Assembly: GCF_000724625.1 (NCBI RefSeq)
Contig: NZ_CP007139.1
Span: forward strand, 1,116,001 to 1,180,000
Length of the DNA stretch: 64,000 nt
Origin: Fimbriimonas ginsengisoli Gsoil 348
GTDB taxonomy: Bacteria > Armatimonadota > Fimbriimonadia > Fimbriimonadales > Fimbriimonadaceae
Direction of reading: 5' to 3'
Both the position numbers and the translations under genes were made by a program. The first letter of the stretch is position 1. Each line of letters begins with the position of its first letter. Shown here one piece after another: positions 1-7,412 of the stretch. Under the pieces are notes generated by a model. It was not told where the DNA came from. It did not search any database and worked only from the letters and a program-made list of their open reading frames with translations.

Positions 1-1
1 G

Positions 2-370
2 TTGCAGCCGCTCAACGACCCAAGTTTGCTGGACCATGCCGCCCGGTACGAGACGTCGCAATTACTCGCGATCCGGCCCGACCTCGTGCACGTCGAGGAT
101 CTTCCGGACGAAACTGAGGTGCGACGCGACGCCGTTCTCGGCGAGCATCCCCGCCTCGGCTCCGCCGCCGAAGGGCACGCCCTCCTACAGAAAGGGCTCG
201 AGGCTTGGGCAACCTGGATTCAAACCGCGACACGGGATTCGCTCGAGCAGTTTTACAAAGCGGAGTTCGACGCTCTTCAGGCGTACGTCGACGCTTACTA
301 CACCGGCTCTTGGGACGAGGCGCTCGAAGCCTGGTGGGCGACTAAGGATCGCCGGTCTCCTGCCACGTAG
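2..370 (+). CDS. Creatininase-family metal-dependent amidohydrolase, C-terminal part
   Basis: Only about the last 120 residues are present; the frame enters from the left edge, so the TTG at position 2 need not be the start. The stretch HAARYETSQLLAIRPDLV looks like the HAG-x-x-ETS...L...P-x-LV block in the second half of creatininase-family enzymes, and GSAAEGHALLQKGLEAW fits the C-terminal helix of that family. These are metal-dependent amidohydrolases acting on creatinine or related cyclic amides; the substrate cannot be told from this piece. The stop codon TAG (368-370) lies inside a dispersed palindromic repeat, so the original C terminus may have been altered by the repeat. Confidence 0.6.
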   Translation: MQPLNDPSLLDHAARYETSQLLAIRPDLVHVEDLPDETEVRRDAVLGEHPRLGSAAEGHALLQKGLEAWATWIQTATRDSLEQFYKAEFDALQAYVDAYYTGSWDEALEAWWATKDRRSPAT

Positions 371-396
371 CGTCGGCGCCCCCGCCGATGAACCCT
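367..396 (+). repeat. Palindromic repeat family B, copy 1
   Basis: GTAGCGTCGGCG followed by CCCCCGCCGATGAACC forms a short hairpin (GTCGGCG/CGCCGAT with mismatches). Other copies lie at 1742-1773 (inverted), 22615-22640 (partial), 14597-14617 (half) and 63645-63672. It provides the stop codon of the preceding gene. Confidence 0.7.
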
Positions 397-465
397 CCGG
401 ATTCCCTCACCCCCTTCTCCCTCGTTCGGCACATACATCCGAAGGAGGGAGAGGGGGCTCCGGAG
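395..465. repeat. Palindromic repeat family A, copy 1
   Basis: A 71-base inverted repeat with CTCCGGA at the left end and CTCCGGAG at the right. An inner stem pairs CTCCCTCGTTCGG with CCGAAGGAGGGAG around a loop CACATACAT. A nearly identical copy is at 6130-6206. It sits between two convergent genes and could also act as a transcription terminator, though no T-tract is present. Confidence 0.8.
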
Positions 466-479
466 CGCATCGGCAGGCG

Positions 480-1721
480 CTAAGTGACCGCCGACTTTGC
501 CACGTCGTACTTCTCAAATCGGCGCTCAGTAACCACACACCGAATACGATCGATCGCTTCTTCCAGCTCTTGGAACGTCGTGTAGAGCGGGGTCACGCCC
601 AAGCGGATGACGTTCGGCGCTCGAAAATCGGGGATAACCTTCATCTCGGCGATGAGCGCTTGATTGATCCGCCAAGCTTCCGGGTGAGTGACCGATACGT
701 GCGAGCCGCGCCGGTTTACGTCGCGGGGAGTGATCATCTGAAACCCGAGTGGGACCAAGACCTCGTCCACGAGCTCGATCAGGAACGAGGTCTGCGCCAC
801 CGACTTTTCTCGCAACCGATCCAATCCGGCTTCCAAGAGTAGATCGATACCCGGCTCTACCGCCGCCATCGATAAAATGGGGGGCGTCCCGGCCAGGAAC
901 CGGGCGACCCCGGCCGCGGGTTCGTAATCGAGAGAGAAGTCGAACGCATTTCGCTGTCCAAACCAGCCCCAGATCGGCGTCCGCATCCGCTCCTGCAGTT
1001 CTCGTCGAACGAAAAGAAACGCCGGCGCGCCGGGGCCGCCGTTCACGTATTTGTAGGTGCAGCCGACGGCGAGGTCCACGCCGCAATGGTTGAGGTCGAT
1101 CGGAAGCGCCCCGACCGAGTGGCTGAGATCCCAAAGCGCGAGGGCGCCCACCTCGTGCGCTCCCCCGGTCAGCCGCGCCATGTCGTGCACGTATCCGCTC
1201 CTGAAAAGGGCATGAGAGAGGGTGAGCACAGCGGTTTGGCCGTCGAGCTTCGCCTCGATCCGCGACGTGGCCGCGGCAACGTCGTCTTCCACGGCGACGA
1301 CGTCGAATTCGGTTTTCCCGGTGAGTACGGCCGCGCCGACGGTCACGTAAACGTCGGATGGAAAGTTCGCGTCGTCGGTGACCACTTTCGGGCGGTCGGC
1401 CTGAACCTGGAGCGCCGCCACCGTCAGCTTGAAGAGGTTCACGGAAGTCGAGTCGCAAACGACGACCTCATCGGCTTCCGCGCCGATAAGCCGGGCGATC
1501 TTGGCACCTAGACGTTGGGGGAGGTCGTACCACTCACGCCACCCAGAAACGAGCGAGGAGCCCCACTGGGACATCACCCGATCGACGGCTTCTACCGTCC
1601 CCTTCGGTAACCGCCCGAGGGAGTTCCCGTCCAGGTAAATCAGGTTCGGGTCTTCAATCACGAAACGATCGCGAAAGGCAGACAGCGAGTCTCCCGAATC
1701 AAGCTCCTGGCCTCCTTGCAC
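480..1721 (-). CDS. kynU: Kynureninase
   Basis: PLP-dependent fold-type I enzyme that cleaves L-kynurenine to anthranilate and alanine in tryptophan catabolism; cytosolic. At about 414 residues it has the family length. Visible family blocks are YLDGNSLGRLP near residue 30, VVVCDSTSVNLFKL near 87, WDLSHSVGALP near 198 and the PLP-lysine motif CTYKYVNGGPGAPAFLF with Lys about 225. A TTG at 1724 extends the frame by one codon, but a TAAGCT box ends exactly six bases before the GTG at 1721, the leaderless layout seen elsewhere in this window, so GTG is preferred. No other kynurenine-pathway gene is adjacent, so whether it serves tryptophan breakdown or anthranilate supply is open. Confidence 0.93.
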   Translation of the reverse strand: MQGGQELDSGDSLSAFRDRFVIEDPNLIYLDGNSLGRLPKGTVEAVDRVMSQWGSSLVSGWREWYDLPQRLGAKIARLIGAEADEVVVCDSTSVNLFKLTVAALQVQADRPKVVTDDANFPSDVYVTVGAAVLTGKTEFDVVAVEDDVAAATSRIEAKLDGQTAVLTLSHALFRSGYVHDMARLTGGAHEVGALALWDLSHSVGALPIDLNHCGVDLAVGCTYKYVNGGPGAPAFLFVRRELQERMRTPIWGWFGQRNAFDFSLDYEPAAGVARFLAGTPPILSMAAVEPGIDLLLEAGLDRLREKSVAQTSFLIELVDEVLVPLGFQMITPRDVNRRGSHVSVTHPEAWRINQALIAEMKVIPDFRAPNVIRLGVTPLYTTFQELEEAIDRIRCVVTERRFEKYDVAKSAVT

Positions 1722-1727
1722 CAAAGG

Positions 1728-1733
1728 AGCTTA
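1728..1733 (-). promoter_or_regulatory. Predicted -10 box of a leaderless transcript (kynU)
   Basis: TAAGCT on the minus strand, then six bases, then GTG. The spacing implies that transcription starts at or next to the start codon. No Shine-Dalgarno sequence lies in front of it. Confidence 0.5.
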
Positions 1734-1741
1734 CCGAAGGT

Positions 1742-1773
1742 GGGGGACTCATCGGCGAGGGCGCCGACGCTAC
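1742..1773 (-). repeat. Palindromic repeat family B, copy 2 (inverted)
   Basis: Read on the minus strand this is GTAGCGTCGGCGCCCTCGCC followed by GATGAGTCCCC, matching the copy at 367-396 with few changes. It fills the short space between the kynU start and the next gene's stop. Confidence 0.7.
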
Positions 1774-1781
1774 TGGCAACG

Positions 1782-2930
1782 TTACTTAGGGAGGACGGTT
1801 AGCTTGACTTCTAGACGGTTTTCGCTGGCCATGATGAGGGGGTCGTAGAGGTAGGGTTTGCCGGCTTCCATATCGTCCAGGCGGCGGACGAACTCGATTA
1901 ATGGGTCGGGCTTTTTCGGATTGAGCTTAACTTCTACCGGGACGGCTCGGAGGCCGCCAAGCGTCACCGTGGTTTCTCCGGCGGGCATTTTTCGATCGAG
2001 GGTGAGGGTTCCGGCGTAGATGTTCTTATCCGCGCCACCCTGGGGAAGCAGCTCGACAACGGTGTTCTTTCGAGCTTCCCGTGCGAAAACGCGTACACGG
2101 CGATCCGGGCCCGGAGGCGAATTGAGCTTCACTCGAATCTTGACTTCCCCGCCCGGAGGCACCAGCGATGGCTCGAGGACCGGATCGGAAAGCGTCACCG
2201 CCTCCTGAACGACGTCGGAGTTACCGGCAACCTTGGTCGACGCCATTTTTACAGTCTCCAGCCATGCTTGGATTCCCGTTTCCTTACCCTCCGGCGGATC
2301 GAGCCAGTACGCCCCGGCGTTGACCTTTGCGTCCTTGTAACTGGGAGCGCTGATCAATAGGAGCGCCTGCCCTTTCTCGGCGGGCGGGGCCGAGGCGGAG
2401 GCCGGGCCGTTGCCGACGGCGGTATTTGCGGCGGCCTCGCGAGCTTGTTGGGCAGTATCGCGATTGGGCAACACCGAGCTAGCCGTCTGACCGGCCAACG
2501 GCAATGGATTTCCGGTCGCGGCGGAAACGGCCGCGGCTTTTACCGTTTCGCCGGGCTTTGCCACTACGGAACCGGCTGCCTTCACCGGCGCCATCGCCAC
2601 GTCCGCTGCCACGCGCACGCACTTCTCGAGCAATCCTCGCCTACGTGAAGGACGGAGATGAAGCGCCCGCTTGGGGTCGGCGGCCAAGTTGTACTCACCC
2701 TTTTCGTCGGTCTTCGTCCAGGTCAGGACCTTGCCGTCTTTCTCTTGCAAAGCCACGGTCGCCCCCGCGACCGGCTTACCATCGGTATCGAGCACGCGCC
2801 CGTGTAGGACGCCTTTGGGAAACGTCTTGGGCGCGGCCGGTGTCTGGGCCGCCGCGAACGACGCCCCTAAAACGGAGGCGGCGAGGCCGAAGGCAAACCA
2901 GGTCGAGCGGTGAAGTTCAGTCCTCATCAT
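1782..2930 (-). CDS. Secreted protein with carboxypeptidase-regulatory-like domain
   Basis: The N terminus has a basic start, a hydrophobic core and an AAAQ-type signal-peptidase I site, so export is likely. Residues about 40-95 (GVLHGRVLDTDGKPVAGATV, then DEKGEYNL) match the Ig-like carboxypeptidase regulatory domain found in many surface and periplasmic proteins. The middle (about 105-185) is Ala/Pro-rich and low complexity. The C-terminal 200 residues (GGEVKIRVKLNSPPGPDRRV, then YAGTLTLDRKMPAGETTVTL) look like further beta-sandwich domains. No catalytic motif is visible. The ATG at 2930 is chosen over an upstream TTG at 2936. Function is not recognised; it may be a structural or carbohydrate-associated envelope protein. 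Confidence 0.75.
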   Translation of the reverse strand: MMRTELHRSTWFAFGLAASVLGASFAAAQTPAAPKTFPKGVLHGRVLDTDGKPVAGATVALQEKDGKVLTWTKTDEKGEYNLAADPKRALHLRPSRRRGLLEKCVRVAADVAMAPVKAAGSVVAKPGETVKAAAVSAATGNPLPLAGQTASSVLPNRDTAQQAREAAANTAVGNGPASASAPPAEKGQALLLISAPSYKDAKVNAGAYWLDPPEGKETGIQAWLETVKMASTKVAGNSDVVQEAVTLSDPVLEPSLVPPGGEVKIRVKLNSPPGPDRRVRVFAREARKNTVVELLPQGGADKNIYAGTLTLDRKMPAGETTVTLGGLRAVPVEVKLNPKKPDPLIEFVRRLDDMEAGKPYLYDPLIMASENRLEVKLTVLPK

Positions 2931-3010
2931 AGGCAACCTAAATCGTTTGACTGGCCCCAGCGGAGCTGAGTGCCGGGAAGCCGAATCGGGTTACACTCGC
3001 GGTTGCCGAT

Positions 3011-5512
3011 ATGGAAGATCTCAGCCGACGTTCGATGTTGAAGATGGCCGGAGGAACCGCCCTTGGTCTTGGATTCCCAGGAAAGATCCTTGCCGTGCTC
3101 GCGGATGGGACGCTAGTGGTGCAAGATCACAAAGTCCCCGCGGAGAAGGGGCTCTCCCGGGAGTGGAGGGCTCAGCTTATCCAGCGCGGCTCCAAAGAGA
3201 CTTGGACCGGAGCCGACCTCGACTCGATCGGGATGCCGATCGGGGGCATCGCCGCCGGGCAGCTATATCTCTGCGGCGACGGGACCCTCGGCTGCTGGGA
3301 GATATTCAACGAACACCGCTACCAAAACGAAGGCCCGTACAGCTACGCGAAGCGTCCGATCCCAAAGAACGTGGAGTTCGGCTTCACGCTAGAGGCAGGG
3401 GGGCGCAAGTACCGGCTGGACAAGAGTTCCTTTAGCCAGATCGAGTTCAACGGCCAATATCCGATCGCGACCGTTTCGTATCGAGACCCCGCCTGCCCGG
3501 TGATGGCGGAGATGGTGGCGTTCTCGCCGTTCATTCCGCTCAACGCGAACGACTCCGGGCTGCCGGCTACGGTTTTCGAGATCACGGTTCACAACCCCGG
3601 CTCCAGCGATGTCGCGATCGACCTCGCCGGCTTCCTCGAAAATGCCTGCGCTCGATCTGGGGAGCACGAAGATAAGGGGCGGCGGCGACACACCGCCGCG
3701 CACGTGGCAAAAGGGCTTACCCTGATGGTTCATGGCGCCGATCCGGCCCACGACACGTTCGCTTCGGAGCGAGCAAATCCGCGACCGAACATTCTCATCG
3801 CTGACTTCGAGGGGGAAACGTACGGCAACTGGAAGACGACCGGAACGGCCTTCGGCCCCGGCCCCGCGGCGGGGACCCTTCCGAGCCAGAACCCGGTCAC
3901 CAAGTTCGGCGGCAAGCGATTGGTCAACTCGTTTTACGGCGGCGACGATACAAAGGGCCGTCTGACCTCGCCCGAGTTCACGGTCGAACGAGATTTCATC
4001 ACCTTCAAGATCGGCGGCGGCCATATGCCGGGGAAGACCTGCATCAACCTGCTGGTCAACGGCAAAGTCGTTCGCACTGCGACCGGTCTCAACAGCGAGG
4101 AGCTGTTATGGGATGCCTGGGACGTCACCGAGTTCGAGGGGAAACGGGCCCAGATCGAAATCGTGGACGACGCGACGGGCGGCTGGGGCCACATTAACAT
4201 CGACGACCTTAGCCAGGCCGATCGCATCAAGGACGCCAAAGAGGTCGCCTCGCGCCATGCCGATCCGAATCGCGACAACGGCACCCTCGCCCTTGCCGCG
4301 CTCGCGAATGGCAAAGCAAGCCACCAGGATAGCTACGACTTCGCCACCAAGTACGTCGGAGAGGTTCGACCCGCCCCATTTCACCTCGCTCCCGGCGCCT
4401 CCCACACGGTCACTTTTGTGCTTGCCTGGCATTTCCCGCACCACCCTCGCGGACGTAACTACGCCAACCACTTCGCCGACGCCGGCGAGGTGGCGACCTA
4501 CGTCGCCCGCAACCAAAAGCGGCTGAGCGCGGACACCAAGCTTTGGCGGGACACCTACTACGACTCGACCCTTCCGTATTGGCTGCTCGACCGGCTGCAT
4601 TCGACGATCGGCAACATCGCCACCGGCGTTACCGAATGGTGGAAGAGTGGCCGCTTCTGGGCTTGGGAGGGGGTCGTCTGCTGCTCCGGCACCTGCACCC
4701 ACGTTTGGAACTACGAGCACTCGATGGCGAGGCTCTTCCCCGAGCTCGAGCGGAACGTCCGCGAGCGGCAGGATTTTGGGGAAGCGTTCGAAGAGTCGAC
4801 CGGACTCGTGGGTTTCAGGAGCGACCGCGAGTATGCCGCCGACGGACAGTGCGGCACGATCCTCAAGGCATACCGCGAGCACCTCAACAGCGCCGACGAC
4901 CGTTTTCTGAAGAAGAACTGGGCGAGGACGAAGAAGGCACTGGAATACCTTATCAAGCACGACGCCAACGGCGACGGCATGATCGAGGATGCCCAGCCGA
5001 ACACCTACGACATCGACTTCTTCGGTGCGAATACGTTTGTCGGCTCGCTCTACCTAGCCGCTCTCCGCGCGGGCGAAGAGATGGCGAAAGAGCTTGGCGA
5101 CCGTCCATTCGCCGAGCAGTGCCGGAAGATCTACGAAAGCGGGCGCGAGGCCACGATGCGGCGGCTGTGGAACGGCGAGTACTTCATCCAGGAGGTCGAC
5201 CAGTCGAAATACAAGCAGTACCAATATGGGCCGGGGTGCCTTGCCGATCAGCTTTTTGGCCAAGGGTGGGCGCACCAGGTTGGGCTCGGGCACATCTATC
5301 CGGCGGATAAGGTGGTGAAGGGGCTGCAGTCGGTCTGGAAGTACAACTGGGCTCCCGACGTGGCCGGTCAGAACAAGCGCTGGCCGCCGCAGCGGCCGTT
5401 CGCGCTGCCCGGCAAGGGGGGCTCTTCACCTGCACCTGGCCGATCGGCGGTCGCGAGCAAGATCCGGTGTTGTACCGGGACGAGGTGTGGACCGGCATCG
5501 AGTACCAGGTAG
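3011..5512 (+). CDS. GH116 (GBA2-type) beta-glucosidase, main fragment before a frameshift
   Basis: Family members hydrolyse beta-glucosides or glucosylceramide-type substrates. A twin-arginine signal (LSRRSMLKMAGGTALGLGFP) indicates folded export. GBA2_N-type blocks (SIGMPIGGIAAGQLYLCGDG, near residue 72) precede a beta-sandwich insertion at about 260-402 (ADFEGETYGNW to GGWGHINIDD). The catalytic (alpha/alpha)6 region starts near 505; WAWEG near 551 and TYDIDFFGANTFVGSLYLAA near 665 are the likely nucleophile and acid/base neighbourhoods. Translation stays in the true frame up to residue about 803 and then runs out of frame to a stop at 5512. The continuation is the -1 frame from 5416 (next entry). 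The break lies in a run of six G at 5416-5421 where seven would restore the frame. Confidence 0.85.
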   Translation: MEDLSRRSMLKMAGGTALGLGFPGKILAVLADGTLVVQDHKVPAEKGLSREWRAQLIQRGSKETWTGADLDSIGMPIGGIAAGQLYLCGDGTLGCWEIFNEHRYQNEGPYSYAKRPIPKNVEFGFTLEAGGRKYRLDKSSFSQIEFNGQYPIATVSYRDPACPVMAEMVAFSPFIPLNANDSGLPATVFEITVHNPGSSDVAIDLAGFLENACARSGEHEDKGRRRHTAAHVAKGLTLMVHGADPAHDTFASERANPRPNILIADFEGETYGNWKTTGTAFGPGPAAGTLPSQNPVTKFGGKRLVNSFYGGDDTKGRLTSPEFTVERDFITFKIGGGHMPGKTCINLLVNGKVVRTATGLNSEELLWDAWDVTEFEGKRAQIEIVDDATGGWGHINIDDLSQADRIKDAKEVASRHADPNRDNGTLALAALANGKASHQDSYDFATKYVGEVRPAPFHLAPGASHTVTFVLAWHFPHHPRGRNYANHFADAGEVATYVARNQKRLSADTKLWRDTYYDSTLPYWLLDRLHSTIGNIATGVTEWWKSGRFWAWEGVVCCSGTCTHVWNYEHSMARLFPELERNVRERQDFGEAFEESTGLVGFRSDREYAADGQCGTILKAYREHLNSADDRFLKKNWARTKKALEYLIKHDANGDGMIEDAQPNTYDIDFFGANTFVGSLYLAALRAGEEMAKELGDRPFAEQCRKIYESGREATMRRLWNGEYFIQEVDQSKYKQYQYGPGCLADQLFGQGWAHQVGLGHIYPADKVVKGLQSVWKYNWAPDVAGQNKRWPPQRPFALPGKGGSSPAPGRSAVASKIRCCTGTRCGPASSTR

Positions 5513-6009
5513 CGGGCCACATGATCTGGGAAGGGATGGTCGAGGAGGGGCTTTCAATTTGCCGGGCCGTGCACGAGCGGTACCACCCTTCGAAGCGGAA
5601 CCCGTACAACGAGGTCGAGTGTAGCGACCACTACTCGCGGGCGATGGCGTCGTGGGGGGTCTTCACGGCTTTGTCGGGGTTCAGCTACAACGGGCCGGCG
5701 GGCAGAATCGGATTCGCGCCGCGGGTGACGCCGGAAGAGTTTAAATCAGCTTTCACGACGGCCGAAGGTTGGGGAACGTTCTCGCAGAAGATCTCAGCCG
5801 GCCGGCACTCGTGCCACCTGTCCATGGCTTGGGGAAGGCTCCGGGTGCACGATCTTTCGTTTCAGGCCCACGGGACCCATGCGGATGTGTCCGTCGAGGG
5901 TCGCCCGCTCGACGTGACGGCGTCGCAGAAGGACGGAATGCTCCACATATCCCTCCCCCGCCCGATAACGCTGAAAGCGGGGCAGGCGATCGAGATTGTG
6001 ATCACCTAG
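5467..6009 (+). CDS. GH116 beta-glucosidase, C-terminal fragment after the frameshift
   Basis: This frame carries the last 180 residues of the GH116 enzyme. YRDEVWTGIEYQVAGHMIWE and AVHERYHPSKRNPYNEVECS are typical of the C-terminal part of the (alpha/alpha)6 barrel (DUF608), followed by a small beta domain ending LPRPITLKAGQAIEIVIT. Reading back from 5467 the same frame is open to the G run at 5416-5421 and encodes LFTCTWPIGGREQDP, continuous with the upstream fragment. The listed GTG at 5467 is therefore probably not a real start; the two entries are one gene interrupted by a single-base deficit, a sequencing error, a mutation or a -1 slip. Confidence 0.8.
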   Translation: MLYRDEVWTGIEYQVAGHMIWEGMVEEGLSICRAVHERYHPSKRNPYNEVECSDHYSRAMASWGVFTALSGFSYNGPAGRIGFAPRVTPEEFKSAFTTAEGWGTFSQKISAGRHSCHLSMAWGRLRVHDLSFQAHGTHADVSVEGRPLDVTASQKDGMLHISLPRPITLKAGQAIEIVIT

Positions 6010-6058
6010 TCCCGGAACTTGGGCTCGTTGCTCATGAGGTGAACAGGCGTTTACCGGA

Positions 6059-6085
6059 GGCCGGTCTGGAGACCGGCGGTCCTTA
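6059..6085. repeat. Palindromic repeat family C, copy 1
   Basis: GGCCGGTCTGGAGACCGGCG plus GTCCTTA. The core CCGGTCT-GG-AGACCGG is a perfect hairpin. A second identical 27-base copy is at 7386-7412, and a related element is at 53816-53875. Confidence 0.8.
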
Positions 6086-6106
6086 GGTCCGGATGCTCAA
6101 ACATCA

Positions 6107-6128
6107 CCTATCAAATATCAACCATCAT
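6107..6128 (+). repeat. Heptanucleotide repeat (CATCAAC-like)
   Basis: Degenerate tandem heptads (CATCACC, TATCAAA, TATCAAC, CATCATT) directly before the family A repeat. The same heptad, on the other strand, occurs inside aroE at 26060-26094. Confidence 0.5.
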
Positions 6129-6129
6129 T

Positions 6130-6206
6130 CTCCGGACTCCCTCACCCCCAACCCCCTCTCCCTCGTTCGGCACATACATCCGAAGGAGGGAGAGGGGGCT
6201 CCGGAG
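6130..6206. repeat. Palindromic repeat family A, copy 2
   Basis: Almost the same sequence as 395-465, with CTCCGGA/CTCCGGAG ends and the inner loop CACATACAT. It lies between the GH116 gene and the PadR gene. Confidence 0.8.
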
Positions 6207-6266
6207 CTCTGACCCGGTTCTTGACGGCCACCCTCATACCAAAACCAACATACCTCCTTTTTTATG

Positions 6267-6272
6267 TATACT
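6267..6272 (+). promoter_or_regulatory. Predicted -10 box for the PadR gene
   Basis: TATACT inside the AT-rich segment TTTTTTATGTATACTGAA, ten bases before the ATG at 6283, giving at most a leader of a few bases. The GTATAC palindrome overlapping it may be part of an autoregulatory PadR operator; this is inference. Confidence 0.45.
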
Positions 6273-6282
6273 GAATTCCTGC

Positions 6283-6621
6283 ATGACGTTCCGCGAAGAC
6301 CTTGAAGCACTGGTCCTTTCCTGCCTTTCGACAGGCCCGGCGCATGGATATGAACTCAGCAAGCGCATTCGATCGCTTAGTCAAGAAGCGCTTTCGGTGG
6401 CGGAAGGAAAGCTGTATCCGGCGTTGCACGCACTGGAAGCCGAGGGAGATATCTCCGCGGTGTGGGTTCCCCAGGGCAACAAGCCACCCCGTAAGGTCTA
6501 CGAATTGACCGAAGTTGGACGAAAGACGCTCCGGCGTAAGCAGGCGGAGTGGCAGGCCTTTGCCCGAGGCGTTGGATCCGTTCTGCAAAACGGGGTGACG
6601 GAATGGAAGTTGGTGAAATGA
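6283..6621 (+). CDS. PadR-family transcriptional regulator
   Basis: A 112-residue winged-helix repressor. The N terminus (FREDLEALVLSCLSTGPAHG then YELSKRI) and the wing region (EGKLYPALHALEAEGDISAV, then RKVYELTEVGRKTL) are diagnostic of PadR. In many bacteria such a regulator is co-transcribed with a membrane protein carrying an HAAS-like N-terminal domain, as here: the next gene's ATG overlaps this stop (ATGA at 6618-6621). It probably represses its own operon and responds to envelope or drug stress, but the signal is not evident. Confidence 0.9.
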   Translation: MTFREDLEALVLSCLSTGPAHGYELSKRIRSLSQEALSVAEGKLYPALHALEAEGDISAVWVPQGNKPPRKVYELTEVGRKTLRRKQAEWQAFARGVGSVLQNGVTEWKLVK

Positions 6622-7286
6622 ATACTCGCTCGATCGACACTTACGTCTCTGAACTCAGGCAGATGCTGGAGCGCACTCTCTCAACCCAATATGCTGAAGA
6701 AATCGCCGCCGAAGCGAAAAACCACCTGAGCGAACGGGCGGCCGAGCTGCGGGCGATTGGCCGCAGCGCCATGGATGCCGAGGCGCTGGCGGTCCAAGAA
6801 TTCGGTGAGCTGGGCGAGATTGCGGTCGAACTGGCGGACGGCTATCCGCCGAAATCCGCCATGGATGCCAGGCGGCTTGGCCCTTTGCCCGAGATTGCAC
6901 TGGGCGTCATGCTGTCCATCGCCGGCTACGGCTTCTCGATTTACGGAGGATGGCGCGGAGTCGAGGCGGCGGCCGGGATCTTGCTCCCGTCCATGCCGAT
7001 GCTGATGGTGCCGGGCTTGACGGCAGGATTGGGGCGCCTGAAGTACCGCCGGCTACGACCTCTCGCGATTCTTGTTCGGATGGCGAACTATGGCTTGTGC
7101 CTGACCCTCGTGGCCGCGGCTTGTCTCCTCGGCCTGCAACTTACCGGGCGAGCCGCCCTCACCACCGTCCTCCCCCTCGAATACGCCTTCGCGGCCGCGG
7201 TAGTTGTCATGTATTCGGTCATGAGAATGAGCTCCACCGACGGAAAGCTCTACACCTTCCTGCGATCCCGTTGCCGAATCCGTTGA
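6618..7286 (+). CDS. HAAS-domain membrane protein, PadR partner
   Basis: The start overlaps the PadR stop by four bases, so translation is coupled. Residues 1-80 (SIDTYVSELRQMLERTL, then HLSERAAELRAIGRSAMDAE, then EFGELGEIAVELADGY) form the helical HAAS-type signalling domain common in proteins encoded next to PadR. About four hydrophobic segments follow (near residues 90-110, 120-140, 155-180 and 190-205). No transporter or enzyme motif is seen. It is likely an inner-membrane partner whose level or state is controlled by the PadR protein. An ORF opening at 6549 in the same frame is an unsupported extension. Confidence 0.75.
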   Translation: MNTRSIDTYVSELRQMLERTLSTQYAEEIAAEAKNHLSERAAELRAIGRSAMDAEALAVQEFGELGEIAVELADGYPPKSAMDARRLGPLPEIALGVMLSIAGYGFSIYGGWRGVEAAAGILLPSMPMLMVPGLTAGLGRLKYRRLRPLAILVRMANYGLCLTLVAAACLLGLQLTGRAALTTVLPLEYAFAAAVVVMYSVMRMSSTDGKLYTFLRSRCRIR

Positions 7287-7385
7287 CTATGAAAGCTTGA
7301 GCGGGTCGTCTTGCGCTAGGGTGGAGGCCCACCGTGGGCTTGTTCGTGGCAGTTCGCTAAAGAGGCGAACGTTCGTTCATCGGAA

Positions 7386-7412
7386 GGCCGGTCTGGAGAC
7401 CGGCGGTCCTTA
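7386..7412. repeat. Palindromic repeat family C, copy 2
   Basis: Identical to 6059-6085. Its last three bases (TTA) are the stop codon of the minus-strand GH18 gene, so the repeat defines the end of that protein. Confidence 0.8.

Noticed and set aside
36-842. Long plus-strand ORF of 268 residues over the kynU region
   Set aside because: It is a shadow frame across the creatininase fragment, the repeats and antisense kynU; Arg/Pro/Ser-rich and without motifs.
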